From positions 1-64,000 of the forward strand of contig JAJEAG010000013.1 in the NCBI GenBank assembly GCA_022824265.1: 64,000 nucleotides of DNA, in the 5' to 3' direction. Source of the DNA: Candidatus Poribacteria bacterium. GTDB taxonomy: Bacteria > Poribacteria > WGA-4E > WGA-3G. The notes under the pieces were generated by a model that saw only the letters and a list, made by a program, of their open reading frames with translations, was not told the DNA's origin and made no database searches. The position numbers and the translations under genes are program-made. This document shows, one piece after another, positions 7,959 through 17,441 of this stretch (position 1 is its first letter; the number at the start of each line of letters is the position of its first letter).

Positions 7959-9326
7959 ATGGCTGTTGAACTTAGAATGCTCCAGATGGACCAGACGATG
8001 ACAAAAGGTAAAATCGGGAAATGGCTTGTTAAGGAAGGAGATACCGTTACGGAAGGTCAACCTTTATTGGAGATAGAAACGGATAAAGTTGTTCATGAAC
8101 AGGAATCCCCTACTGACGGTGTTATTGCACAAATTCTTCCTGAAGAAGGAAGTGATGTACCTGTCAATGCACTGTTAGCGGTCATCGCAGCACCAGGAGA
8201 AAAAGTGGAACGTGTGGAAGCAGATGTTATTGATGCACCACCTCAGACAGACCAATCTGAGCAGACCACAACCCAACCCTCCATTACAACAAAAACACAA
8301 CCTTCTTCAACTATATCCACAAATATAAAGGTTTCACCCACAGCAAAAGAACTTGCGGAAAAACTCAACATTGACTTGACACAAGTAAAAGCATCTGGTC
8401 CTGGTGGACGCATTCTTGAAAGTGACATCAATCGTTTCATTGAAACAAGAAGGGAAACATCAACAGGAACTGAACGTCTTAAAGCCTCGCCACTTGCACG
8501 ACGTTTAGCAAAGGAATTTGGACTTGAACTCACAACTATTGATGGGTCAGGTCCTGACGGCAGAATTGTCCGAGATGACGTGCTGCAAGTCGCAGATGAA
8601 ATTCCTGCTCAGGTGTTACAAACAAAGCCTGCAGCATCAGAGGTAGTTGAGCTTAGCGGCATCCGCAAAATCATCGCCGAACGGATGACAATGAGTGTAC
8701 AGACTAACGCAAGTGTCACGCTACATACTGAAGTAGACGCAACAAACCTTGTTGAATTGCGCGGACAGCTCAATGAAATAGTACAACAACAACAACAAGA
8801 GATAAATATTACCTATACAGACCTGATAGTAAAGATTGTTGCTACTACTTTACGTGAACATCCAAATATAAACGCAACTCTTACTGATGAAGGGATACAC
8901 ATATTAGCAGATATCAACATTGGGGTAGCAGTGGCATTGGATGATGGACTTGTCGTACCGGTTGTCCGTAATGTTGATAAGATAGGTTTAGGTGAAATCT
9001 CTGCTCAGATTAAATCCTTAGCAGAAAAAGCACGTAATAATCAACTCACTCCAGGAGAACTTCAAGACGGTACATTCACTTTAACGAATCTTGGTAATTA
9101 TGGTGTTGACGCATTTACACCAATTATCAACCCTCCTGAGTCTGCAATACTTGGTGTTGGTCGAATTATTAAGAAACCCGTCGTCCACAATGATGAAATC
9201 GCCATACGACACATGTTGACCTTAAGCTTGACATTTGACCACAGAATTATTGACGGTGCACCCGCTGCACAGTTTTCACAAACAGTGTCACAATATATTC
9301 AAAACCCGTATTTATTACTTGTATAG
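7959..9326 (+). CDS. Dihydrolipoamide acyltransferase (E2) with one lipoyl and two E3-binding domains
   Basis: A 455-residue E2 component of a 2-oxo acid dehydrogenase complex. Domains: lipoyl domain at residues 1-80 with the lipoylated Lys43 in ETDKV; a Gln/Thr/Ser/Pro linker; a peripheral-subunit-binding domain at about 124-162 (core SGPGGRILESDI); a second one at about 175-212 (core SGPDGRIVRDDV); and the catalytic acyltransferase domain from about 228, ending with the DHRIIDG active-site motif at 427-433. Most E2 chains have a single subunit-binding domain, so the tandem pair is unusual. No E1 or E3 genes flank it in this window. A GGAGAG site precedes the ATG. Confidence 0.92.
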   Translation: MAVELRMLQMDQTMTKGKIGKWLVKEGDTVTEGQPLLEIETDKVVHEQESPTDGVIAQILPEEGSDVPVNALLAVIAAPGEKVERVEADVIDAPPQTDQSEQTTTQPSITTKTQPSSTISTNIKVSPTAKELAEKLNIDLTQVKASGPGGRILESDINRFIETRRETSTGTERLKASPLARRLAKEFGLELTTIDGSGPDGRIVRDDVLQVADEIPAQVLQTKPAASEVVELSGIRKIIAERMTMSVQTNASVTLHTEVDATNLVELRGQLNEIVQQQQQEINITYTDLIVKIVATTLREHPNINATLTDEGIHILADINIGVAVALDDGLVVPVVRNVDKIGLGEISAQIKSLAEKARNNQLTPGELQDGTFTLTNLGNYGVDAFTPIINPPESAILGVGRIIKKPVVHNDEIAIRHMLTLSLTFDHRIIDGAPAAQFSQTVSQYIQNPYLLLV

Positions 9327-9335
9327 GAACTTGAA

Positions 9336-9962
9336 ATGAAAAGATGGATCACATTACTGCTGGCGTTAACTTTGTTCACTGTTGGCAATGCAGAAGAATC
9401 AGATTATGATTATCAACTTACATCTGATATGAATGCCGATGGAATAGTCAACATCCTCGATCTGGTATTCGTTGCATCTCACTTCGGTGAAACACCATCA
9501 GACGATCAGTCCCCAAATCCAGATATAAACAGAGATAAGATTGTTGACATACATGACCTTACACGAATTGCCGAACACTTTGGTAAATATTCCGGCATTC
9601 CACTTATATTAACCGATAAGTCCTTTGACAAAGTAATTCAAAATGCCAAACTTCCAATTTTGGTTGAGTTTAAGTCCGATTACTGAATCTATTGCCAATT
9701 GATGAAACCGGTGGTTTCTGAAATTGCATTAGAATATCGTGATGTATTTGCTATAGCGAAATTAGATGTTAATGAAAATCCACAAAAAACATCTGAATTT
9801 CATATACGCGGTACTCCAACATACAAACTAATTTATGAAGGAAGGATTATAAGAACAATTAATGGAGCAATGCCGAAGGCGAGATTGGTAGAACGGATCC
9901 TTATAAGTTTATTGACGGTGATAGAACCACCACTCACAGATGAGCAGACCGACAGCGAATAG
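9336..9962 (+). CDS. Exported dockerin-thioredoxin fusion, probable selenoprotein (UGA at 9684-9686 read as Sec)
   Basis: Read through the single TGA, this is a 208-residue protein: signal peptide (1-19), two dockerin/EF-hand-like repeats (SDMNADGIVNILDL about 30-43, NPDINRDKIVDIHDL about 61-75), then a complete thioredoxin domain (about 92-205). The TGA is codon 117 and falls exactly where thioredoxins have the first active-site Cys: FKSDY-U-IYC aligned to FWAEW-C-GPC. The second Cys (120), the Pro after it and the cis-Pro in RGTPT (161) are all kept, which argues against decay. A hairpin resembling a bacterial SECIS follows at 9696-9726. TGA is a plain stop in neighbouring genes. The last 54 bp overlap the convergent BatA-like gene. 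If not decoded as Sec, the locus would be a truncated dockerin peptide plus an orphan fragment. Confidence 0.8.
9696..9726 (+). promoter_or_regulatory. SECIS-like hairpin downstream of the in-frame UGA
   Basis: Stem GAAACC (9704-9709) / GGTTTC (9713-9718) with apical loop GGT (9710-9712), then a 3x3 internal loop GAT/TGA that can form tandem G-A pairs, then a lower stem CAATT (9696-9700) / AATTG (9722-9726). The apical loop begins 24 nt after the UGA and starts with G, as expected for bacterial SECIS elements read by SelB. Confidence 0.65.
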
Positions 9963-11792
9963 CACAACCCATTGCCACACCTGTCGAGTGATAGGTTGAA
10001 GACTTTCCTTTTCCTTTCCTATTTCAGGTGCTTCAGTTGAGGAATGTGTTAAGGCAGATTCATTTGGATCAAGTAAATTAACAGCAAACCGTTCATAGAT
10101 TGAATTCTCATCAAGTATGGAATATAACCCTATTTGGTTTGTATCTGTGAATACATCACTGTCTAATTCTACTAAAGTTCCATCTGGTTTTTGCACACGA
10201 AAGGTAGAGGTATCCACACCAGATAATTCAAAGTGTAATTGTTCACCTGTTTGAAAATACTGTCCAGCATTGTCAGTTTGTCTATCAATAGATCTAATTG
10301 GGAGTGTCCCTGACTCCAACCACGTTAAACATTCATATATCAACAGTGGACCATCAGGAATAGTCGTTGTGAGAGGAGAGAATTCCGGATTAAACGCATC
10401 AAATTCGAACACTAAATACTGTCTCCCTAAATCTTCTCCAATCCATATAATTGAATCTTTCTCCGTTTCAACAAGTGGGACACCCCATAAAGGTAATTTT
10501 CTTTGAACAGATTCTTTTATCTGCATATTCATTAGTGATACGTTTTGCATTATTGGATGCGTTATGTTCTCCTTGATAACACGAACAGGTGTCTTTATCA
10601 CTTCAAAAGACGAATCTGTCATGAATGGCAATTCATCCTGCCAATTGATAAAGATTGCCCCTTGAGATTGATGGATGTTCAACTGCCCTTGTTCCGAGAG
10701 AACTTCTCTATCAAAAATGACGATATTCGCATCACCAGTACTGTGATATTCGTCGGTAGAAACCTTTTGGATTTCAACGTGTTCTCCATAGCTTTCCAAT
10801 AGTAAATTCAGGAATGGCAAGTTTCTGTTACTGACGAGAAGGATTCGGAATTGGTTTTTAGGATTTAGTATTGTCCATGTCCTATTGTCAATGTCAAAAT
10901 CGTCTTCTATCTCAACAAGGTGCAAACTAATAGCAACACCTTCTAACCTTTCCTCAATATTTATATTGAAGAGGACATTTTCCACCTTACCTGAGGGAAT
11001 AGATAGTGTTTTTTCATCAATAGGTATACCACCTTCTATTTCAAGTTGGGTTGCAACAACTTTTTCCGTGTCAGTCCAATTCTGGATTGCAGCAAATACA
11101 TGATATTGATTAACAATTCTTTCTGCTCTGAATTTGACAATTCCAATATTTTCCGCTTCATCACCAACCGTGATAATATTGATTGGCACAGAGGTAACAG
11201 GTATATTTTCAGGTGAATCGGTAATATAATATATTTGATCCTGTGGTGTATCAACATACCGCAACGCGTTATCAATAACTGATGTCAATCCTCCGCCGTT
11301 GTGCGTTGATTGAATACTATCTACTGCAGTTCGTAGTTTTTCTTTATCCGTTGTGAATATTTGTTGAATATAAGATGTAGGAGCATGCGTTACCATAACC
11401 ATCATACCTCCATCGGCAGAAACTTGGTTGATATGATTCAACACTTTCTGTTTTGCCTGTTCCAATCGAGTTTCTCCTAACTCTTTTGATAACATACTTG
11501 CGGAATTGTCAATAATATATATTATTCTACCGTGTATTATGCCCGGAATTTGTAGCGCAGGACGCGCAACACCGGTGATTATAAGAAGTAAGAGAAGGGA
11601 TTGTATGATTGGTAGTAATATATTACGCAGCCGTTGAAAAGGGACGTTTGCTTTCTGATCCTCAGCACTGGCACGCCAAAGCATTATACTTGGCACTACA
11701 TAACGTTGTCTGCGTAACTTGAGAAAATGTAACGCAATTACAACTGGAATGATTCCTAACAGGTAAAACGCATCAGGATTTAAAAACGCCAT
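9909..11792 (-). CDS. BatA/VWA-domain membrane protein
   Basis: A 627-residue protein with the BatA-type N-terminus (membrane segment 10-25, then LKLRRQRYVVPSIMLW), a second membrane segment about 57-75, and a von Willebrand factor A domain from about 90 whose metal site reads DNSAS (Asp95, Ser97, Ser99). A long extracytoplasmic region follows, and a C-terminal membrane anchor (about 603-625, rich in Trp). Such proteins usually sit next to a MoxR AAA ATPase and a DUF58 protein; neither is in this window. It is convergent with the dockerin-thioredoxin gene and overlaps its last 54 bp. Role beyond protein interaction at the membrane is unknown. Confidence 0.82.
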   Translation of the reverse strand: MAFLNPDAFYLLGIIPVVIALHFLKLRRQRYVVPSIMLWRASAEDQKANVPFQRLRNILLPIIQSLLLLLIITGVARPALQIPGIIHGRIIYIIDNSASMLSKELGETRLEQAKQKVLNHINQVSADGGMMVMVTHAPTSYIQQIFTTDKEKLRTAVDSIQSTHNGGGLTSVIDNALRYVDTPQDQIYYITDSPENIPVTSVPINIITVGDEAENIGIVKFRAERIVNQYHVFAAIQNWTDTEKVVATQLEIEGGIPIDEKTLSIPSGKVENVLFNINIEERLEGVAISLHLVEIEDDFDIDNRTWTILNPKNQFRILLVSNRNLPFLNLLLESYGEHVEIQKVSTDEYHSTGDANIVIFDREVLSEQGQLNIHQSQGAIFINWQDELPFMTDSSFEVIKTPVRVIKENITHPIMQNVSLMNMQIKESVQRKLPLWGVPLVETEKDSIIWIGEDLGRQYLVFEFDAFNPEFSPLTTTIPDGPLLIYECLTWLESGTLPIRSIDRQTDNAGQYFQTGEQLHFELSGVDTSTFRVQKPDGTLVELDSDVFTDTNQIGLYSILDENSIYERFAVNLLDPNESALTHSSTEAPEIGKEKESLQPITRQVWQWVVLFAVGLLICEWWFYHRQ

Positions 11793-11902
11793 TATTAAAG
11801 TTTGGTGATGAAAAAGAATTGAACATCAAAGAAATAAGATAAATTCTAATGTCCCAGAGTTATTAAGTGATACCTGATGAGATAGGTGAGAGTAAAATAT
11901 TG

Positions 11903-11950
11903 CCATCTATACCACAATAGGATATATAGTCTGTATTATGGTATAGATGG
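11903..11950 (-). terminator. Long hairpin after the helical-protein gene
   Basis: CCATCTATACCA (11903-11914) pairs with TGGTATAGATGG (11939-11950), and the stem continues inward with one mismatch. It lies immediately downstream of the stop of the minus-strand gene at 11958, so it probably ends that transcript. Confidence 0.6.
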
Positions 11951-11957
11951 ATGTTAA

Positions 11958-12395
11958 TTATGGATTAGATCCTTGTTCTTGAGGAGTAGTAGTAGACGAA
12001 GATTCTCCATTTTCTCTTTCGTTGAGATTGGTGATTACTTCCTCTGCATCGATCTTGCCAACTTCACCGTAGTTCTGGAGATGTTCACATGCTTCACGAA
12101 CTTTATCGTATTCTTCAAGTTCCAAATAGATGTTAGCTAAGTTTTTGTGCATTTCACGAAAAACACCGGGCCAATTCCGTTCACCTTCTTTGTCAATAAT
12201 CCGATTTGCATTTTCTATTGCAATGTTAACAACGTTATCAAGTTCTGCTTTTTCAGTAGCGGAAAAAGGGGCATTTTCCTGACTACGTTTTTCATTGTAG
12301 GAACGCAATGCTCCCAGAGCCTTATCACATTGGTTATAAGTCTTTTCAATACTCAATGCACCTTCAAATATCCGCGATAAAAAACCTAATTTCAT
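11958..12395 (-). CDS. Small helical (TPR-like) cytoplasmic protein
   Basis: A 145-residue predicted all-helical protein without signal peptide or membrane segment. The pattern ANIYLELEEYDKVREACEHL around residues 88-108 resembles one TPR hairpin, and the N-terminal part (LGALRSYNEK) is also amphipathic. The last 20 residues are a Ser/Thr/Gln-rich tail. I do not recognise a named family. It follows the LamG gene by 30 bp on the same strand, and a strong hairpin lies after its stop. Confidence 0.6.
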   Translation of the reverse strand: MKLGFLSRIFEGALSIEKTYNQCDKALGALRSYNEKRSQENAPFSATEKAELDNVVNIAIENANRIIDKEGERNWPGVFREMHKNLANIYLELEEYDKVREACEHLQNYGEVGKIDAEEVITNLNERENGESSSTTTPQEQGSNP

Positions 12396-12425
12396 AAAAA
12401 CTACACTCTATCAAAATATATTCGA

Positions 12426-13205
12426 TTATTTAGCTGATTTGAGTTGTCCCCAAGTAATTGCTAATTTGTCTTTAGCCTCTACAGCAAGGACTCCAGCAAC
12501 ACCTTGTTCCATTGAGGCTTTAACCTCTTCTTCCGTCAATGCTTTTGAATAGATAACAACTTCATCGATAATCGCATCCTCAATAGGGTGAGTATTTGGA
12601 CCTTCACCAGCACCAACATAAATATTAGCTTTCTTGTACTTCGCAAATGTAATGTTTTCATCTTTCGAACCGATCAATTCACCGTCGATATATATCTTTC
12701 CATCTTTCCCATTTGCTACTAAAACATAGTGATACCACTGTTTCGTTTCAAACGTAAAGTTAGCAAGACTTTTGTCTTGATGTTGTCCTGCATCCCAAAA
12801 AGGGTTAGAACTTGGTGATAACATCAGACGGAACAAGCAACATCCAGGATCATCGGTTTCAATTGAAATAACACCGCTATGACTTGCGTGATTATTTACA
12901 TATAACCATGCTTCCAGTGTAACCTCACCATTCTCACCTATAGGGACAACAAAATCACTTGGAGGACTATGTTGAACGACACCTCCATTTAAGTGAATTG
13001 CTTTGCCAAATTGACCATCAACGAGTTTACCGTTGCCAGTTAATTCAGCATCAGTACCGTTTCCGGATTCATCTATGACCGTTTTTCCATCAAGTTTATC
13101 AAAGGAATAATAAACAAGAATATCTTCCTTTTCGTATGCTATAGAATAACTGGCAGCACCAAATAATATAGCTGCCATTGCCAACAAAGTAATATATCTG
13201 AACAT
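12426..13205 (-). CDS. Exported LamG/concanavalin-A-like protein with WG-K tail
   Basis: A 259-residue exported protein: signal peptide (1-23, ending SYSIAYE), then a LamG-like jelly-roll domain (about 28-230) recognised by the opening YYSFDKLDGKTVIDESGNG, the central VTLEAWLYV strand and HYVLVANGKDGKIYIDGEL. LamG domains bind carbohydrate or protein ligands. The end of the protein, KDKLAITWGQLKSAK, matches the last residues of two other exported proteins here (KLTTKWGHIKR at 55.3 kb, KLTTTWGRLKRIN at 63.8 kb), suggesting a common C-terminal tag. AGGAGATATT precedes the ATG. Confidence 0.85.
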   Translation of the reverse strand: MFRYITLLAMAAILFGAASYSIAYEKEDILVYYSFDKLDGKTVIDESGNGTDAELTGNGKLVDGQFGKAIHLNGGVVQHSPPSDFVVPIGENGEVTLEAWLYVNNHASHSGVISIETDDPGCCLFRLMLSPSSNPFWDAGQHQDKSLANFTFETKQWYHYVLVANGKDGKIYIDGELIGSKDENITFAKYKKANIYVGAGEGPNTHPIEDAIIDEVVIYSKALTEEEVKASMEQGVAGVLAVEAKDKLAITWGQLKSAK

Positions 13206-13397
13206 AAATCAATATCTCCTTGGTTAAGTAGTTTTACCTGATTATATCATACATTTAGATAGATGTAAACAGGTTATGTTCAGATTATTTTCTTTCCATA
13301 ATTCTGCTACAATTCTATAGTTCATTATGTTCAATTGCGATTATTGCATGAATATACTGAAAACAATATTTCCTAAGCAAGTTAACAGGACTAACTG

Positions 13398-15704
13398 TTA
13401 CTTAGGTACAATCGTATATGTTTTTCCTGTTTCAGTATGAAAATTAACAACATGCTTTGATTGCGAGAACTTTACACGATTACCATCACATGTCACATTT
13501 ACATGCTTAGATGTTCTGAACCAACAATCATTGCCAAGGGTAGATAATAACTGCGCTTGCACGAGCTTACCATCTTTCCACTCAATATCAACTTCAAACC
13601 CGCCACGGGCACGGAGTCCCTTAACATGTCCTGTATGCCATGCTTCTGGAAGTGCAGGAAGTGGGTGTACCTCACCAGCATGACTCTGCAATAACATTTC
13701 AGCGATTCCCGCAGTGCCACCAAAGTTTCCGTCAATCTGAAATGGTGGATGTGTATCAAATAAATTCGTCAGAGTACACTTCGCCAGAAGTTGATGTAGA
13801 TGGTTATATGCTTCCTCTGCATCTTCGAGTCTTGCAAGGAAATTGACTAACCAAGCACGACTCCAACCCGTTTGTCCACCGCCATGTGCTAACCGATATT
13901 CTAAAGATGTCCTTGCTGCTTCTGCCAACTCTGGTGTGCCGCGCAAAGTTATCTGACAACTCGGATGGAGTCCATACATATGTGACATGTGTCGATGACC
14001 TGGTTCCGGTTCGTCATAATCGAAAATCCATTCTTGTAGTCTACCTGTTTTCTCACTAATTTGGAGTGGCGCAAGCCGTTCAAGTGCAGAAACCAACTCT
14101 TCACGAAAATCTGTATCCTCATCAAGAACATCAATACAAGCGATACAGTTTGTAAAGAGTTCATGAATGATCTCCAAATCTATCGTTGCTGCATAAGTGA
14201 ATAGAGATTTTGTTCCATCTGGCTTAAGGAAACTGTTTTCTGGTGAGTGAGAAGGATTGGGCACCAACTTACCAGCGAAAGGTGTACCCTCTGGTGCTTC
14301 AATCAAAAAATCAAGCATAAAACGTGCAGCCCCTTTCATCAAGGGATATGCCTGTTTTTTTAAGAATTCCACATCACCACCAAAAAGATAGTGTTCCCAC
14401 ACATGCTCACAGAGCCAAGCAGAACCTATAGGGGATATACCCCAGATACCATCAGCAGGAGTAGTGAATCCCCAAATATCTGTGAGATGGTGTACTACCC
14501 ATCCATCAGCACCGTAATGACGTTTTGCTGTTTGATTACCCGGTTCAACAAGTGTGTCCATAAAGTCAAATAAAGGTTTATGGCATTCAGCAAGATTACA
14601 GACTTCTGGCACCCAATAATTCATCTGAAGGTTGATATTGGTATGGAAATCGCTGTTCCATGGTGCGTTCATGTGTTCGTTCCAGATACCTTGCAAATTT
14701 GCTGGTAGACAGCCCGGTCTTGAACTTCCTATCAGCAGATAACGTCCGAACTGAAAGTATAGTGCAACAAGTCCCGGATCAGATGCGCCTTCTTTTACCG
14801 CTGCCAGCCGTTCATCAGTTGGTAGATTTTCTGCATCAGTTGTACCGAGATTCATATCTACCCGACGGAATAAAGATTGATGGTCAGCGATGTGGTCCGC
14901 ACGAATCGCTTCGTAAGATTTGTCTACAACGCCAGCAAGAGAGTTTTCGCATAATTCGTGCGGGTTTCCACTTGCATCTGACTGATTGATATAGCTTGTT
15001 GCTCCTGCAAGGAATAATGTTACTACATTTGCTTTGTTGACAGAAATTCTGTTTTCATCAGACTGGATTTCACCACCGTCAACTTGCACCTTTAAGTATG
15101 CTGAAAATCGCATACCGTCATCACCACACTGCCCACTGAGTCTGAGGATATCGTCAGAGATTGACTTTACGTCTGCATCCTGTTCACGGGTCATCGTCAC
15201 ATCAAAAGAGATATTCTCAGTTGGATCACATTCAATTTGAATAACGATGAGTTGGTCTACTGCTGTCGCAAATACCTCTCTACAATAACTGACATCACCA
15301 ATTGTATAGGTGGTTTTGGCAATTCCTATGTCTAAATCAAGTTCTCTGCGATATTCTGCCCCCTCGCTATCATGTGGAAACTCAAGGATGATGTCTCCTA
15401 AAGACTGATACGATTTTATTCGTGGTGGAATACCCATCATCGTTTCGCCAGCTAACTTTGTCGCTTCTTCGTTTTTGTCTTCAAAAAGTAGTTGTTGTAC
15501 TTTTGGAAGTGCCTCCAATGCTTTTGGATTGTTGCGGTTAAGTGGACCACCATCCCAAAGTGTATCTTCGTTAAGTTGTATTCGTTCACGTTCCACCCCA
15601 CCAAACACCATCGCACCGAGTCGTCCGTTTCCGACAGGGAGCGCATCTGTCCATGCATTCGCGGGTTGGTTATACCATAAGACAAGGTTATTATTGTTAT
15701 TCAT
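13398..15704 (-). CDS. Glycoside hydrolase family 95 alpha-L-fucosidase/galactosidase
   Basis: A 768-residue GH95 enzyme, an inverting hydrolase of alpha-1,2-linked L-fucose (some members act on L-galactose). It opens with the family's [20 protein letters not shown], continues with [20 protein letters not shown] (N-terminal beta domain), then the (alpha/alpha)6 barrel. Catalytic features by comparison with Bifidobacterium AfcA: Asn pair in NINLQMNYW (about residue 355), the Glu acid in [14 protein letters not shown] (about 557), and Asp in QIDGNFGG (about 656). There is no signal peptide, so the enzyme appears cytoplasmic and would act on imported oligosaccharides. It starts 64 bp after the end of the FGE-like array and may be read from the same transcript. 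Confidence 0.92.
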   Translation of the reverse strand: MNNNNNLVLWYNQPANAWTDALPVGNGRLGAMVFGGVERERIQLNEDTLWDGGPLNRNNPKALEALPKVQQLLFEDKNEEATKLAGETMMGIPPRIKSYQSLGDIILEFPHDSEGAEYRRELDLDIGIAKTTYTIGDVSYCREVFATAVDQLIVIQIECDPTENISFDVTMTREQDADVKSISDDILRLSGQCGDDGMRFSAYLKVQVDGGEIQSDENRISVNKANVVTLFLAGATSYINQSDASGNPHELCENSLAGVVDKSYEAIRADHIADHQSLFRRVDMNLGTTDAENLPTDERLAAVKEGASDPGLVALYFQFGRYLLIGSSRPGCLPANLQGIWNEHMNAPWNSDFHTNINLQMNYWVPEVCNLAECHKPLFDFMDTLVEPGNQTAKRHYGADGWVVHHLTDIWGFTTPADGIWGISPIGSAWLCEHVWEHYLFGGDVEFLKKQAYPLMKGAARFMLDFLIEAPEGTPFAGKLVPNPSHSPENSFLKPDGTKSLFTYAATIDLEIIHELFTNCIACIDVLDEDTDFREELVSALERLAPLQISEKTGRLQEWIFDYDEPEPGHRHMSHMYGLHPSCQITLRGTPELAEAARTSLEYRLAHGGGQTGWSRAWLVNFLARLEDAEEAYNHLHQLLAKCTLTNLFDTHPPFQIDGNFGGTAGIAEMLLQSHAGEVHPLPALPEAWHTGHVKGLRARGGFEVDIEWKDGKLVQAQLLSTLGNDCWFRTSKHVNVTCDGNRVKFSQSKHVVNFHTETGKTYTIVPK

Positions 15705-15768
15705 ATATCATCTCTCTATTTGAATTGTTAGACTGTTAAAATTTGCTTCAGTAAATTGATTCAAGATA

Positions 15769-17133
15769 TTATTTTAGCTTAGTATCCCAAGCACATCGGA
15801 ACCCTATATTTGCTACGAAACTGGAACCATACGATGAGGTGAGGAAGCTTGTAAGCATTGGTTTACCACTATATCGAACTGCTATCTGAACGGGAACTGT
15901 TGTAGTAAGCAATATGCCTCCGCGCAAAACGCGGTCGGTTGTAACCTCCCAAAAGTTTGAAAATAACTGATCTAAATCCTCTTTCGAGTTTACACCTGCA
16001 ATTGGGTTCTGTGGATGTAATGAGTTTAAATAATCTGGATCATACTCGTCAAGACACCACTCCCAGACGTTCCCAACCATGTCAAATAGACCGTAGTTAT
16101 TAGCAGGATACTTCCCAACAGATGTAGTTTCACCTGCCGACTTTTCGATCAGTGCCATATCCGAATTCAATTCATTTCCCCAAGGATATTTTTTCGCAGT
16201 TAATCCTCCTCGCGCTGCTTTTTCCCATTCCACCTCTGTTGGTAATCGCTTTCCCATCCATCTTGCGTATGCCATGGCAGCATACCAACTGATATGTGTA
16301 ACCGGGTGTTGATCCTTACCGTCCGGAAAGTTATTCTCATGCCAATTTAACAGATAATATGCATCAAAGCAATGTAAATTAAGATCAGCAGGTACTTGTC
16401 TCTTTCTTAATAATCTTCGTCGCTGTCCCTTTGAAATTTTTCGCCATATGGGATTTATATCAATGAATTTTTTATACTGCGCGTTTGTCACTGGATATTC
16501 ATCCAGACAGAATGCGTCAACGTGGACAGTTTGTCCAGAATTTTCCTTTGTATTTTCGGTTGCGACATTGATTTCCATCTGAAACTCACCTTCGTTGATA
16601 TGTACCATACCTTCTGGTATGGCAACACTTATATATTTTTGATCGGAAGGTGAAATCGCTTCAGTATCAGAAATAGGTGCGCCTTCTTGGTGAATGAGAT
16701 CAACAGGTTGTGGTATATCTGCATTTAGTATAGCGATATGTTCAACACGTTTTTGTGGTTCTATCAGGGTGTCACGCGCTTGATTCAATAGGTTTCTCCA
16801 CTGTTCTTGTGTCCTACCATCTGGTCGTGGTAGTCCACCTGCCCGTAAAGATGCACTGTAGGATAATTTATGTGCTTCCTCAACAAGATCAACTATTGCC
16901 GATTCATCTTGGTTCTGAAGTTCTTCAATAGACAAACCAAGTGTTGCAAAATAGTCTAATTTTTCTCCTACAGCAAAACCTGATTCTTTGAGAATTTCAT
17001 TCGCTTCTTCAAAGGACAGACCGTGCTGTTGTACTGCTTGTTGAAGAAGTGCTATTCGCTGCTCATCGGTAATCGTTGAGGAGAGTGCTTTGAGTGTGTT
17101 TATGACTGAAATAAATTCTTTGCGTTTTGACAT
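15769..17133 (-). CDS. Array paralogue A: J-like module + FGE/SUMF1-type domain
   Basis: A 454-residue cytoplasmic protein, last gene of the array. Residues 1-57 are a helical segment (TITDEQR...AVQQHGLSFEEANEIL); 59-133 resemble a J domain (DYFATLGLS, helix II SAIVDLVEEAH, loop with Arg103-Pro-Asp105 in place of HPD, helix III LLNQARDTLIEPQKR). Residues about 190-454 form an FGE-sulfatase/C-type-lectin-like domain (GEFQME, PVTNAQYKKF, GKRLPTEVEWEKAARGG, GNVWEWCLDEY, GFRCA). The usual RGGSW is RGGILL and the region between it and GFRC is the most diverged of the six. The two FGE catalytic cysteines are absent. A 308-bp gap with paired palindromes separates it from paralogue B. Confidence 0.85.
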   Translation of the reverse strand: MSKRKEFISVINTLKALSSTITDEQRIALLQQAVQQHGLSFEEANEILKESGFAVGEKLDYFATLGLSIEELQNQDESAIVDLVEEAHKLSYSASLRAGGLPRPDGRTQEQWRNLLNQARDTLIEPQKRVEHIAILNADIPQPVDLIHQEGAPISDTEAISPSDQKYISVAIPEGMVHINEGEFQMEINVATENTKENSGQTVHVDAFCLDEYPVTNAQYKKFIDINPIWRKISKGQRRRLLRKRQVPADLNLHCFDAYYLLNWHENNFPDGKDQHPVTHISWYAAMAYARWMGKRLPTEVEWEKAARGGLTAKKYPWGNELNSDMALIEKSAGETTSVGKYPANNYGLFDMVGNVWEWCLDEYDPDYLNSLHPQNPIAGVNSKEDLDQLFSNFWEVTTDRVLRGGILLTTTVPVQIAVRYSGKPMLTSFLTSSYGSSFVANIGFRCAWDTKLK

Positions 17134-17203
17134 GTGCTCTGTGTTAATAGTTGATTTGTGATTCTATTATAGTAAAACCATAATTATTTACACCCAACGG
17201 GTT

Positions 17204-17269
17204 GGTTCGGTTTCCTAACCGAACCGGTGTTTATACAGCGTCATAGATGCGGTTAGGAAACCGTATCTA
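17204..17269. repeat. Pair of REP-like palindromes in inverted orientation
   Basis: GGTTCGGTT-TCCT-AACCGAACC at 17204-17225 and TAGATGCGGTT-AGGA-AACCGTATCTA at 17244-17269. The loop is TCCT in the first and AGGA in the second, so the two copies are in opposite orientation. The same core (GCGGTTAGGA...ACCGC) occurs at 3253-3274 and 3629-3650. The gap 17134-17441 contains nothing else I can identify. Confidence 0.7.
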
Positions 17270-17441
17270 CCGAGGAGTGGGCACTTATTTATATGTTTCA
17301 CTATTAGGTAAATATTACAACACAAATGATTAGTTTGTATAGAACAGAATCGCCCAAAAGAGATCGTTCTGTGATACTCCATTATTATGTCAGAATTTTA
17401 TCATAGCATAGAGCATAAGAAAAGAAAATTTAGCAGTGTTA

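Noticed and set aside
9684-9686. Nonsense mutation or alternative genetic code
   Set aside because: Downstream residues are all conserved and TGA is a true stop in other genes (2404-2406, 5362-5364). A recent mutation or sequencing error cannot be wholly excluded.
9699-9962. Separate small thioredoxin-fragment gene starting at TTG 9699
   Set aside because: It would lack the first third of a thioredoxin fold; the frame continues exactly from the dockerin part through one TGA placed at the active-site Cys, so a single gene is more sensible.
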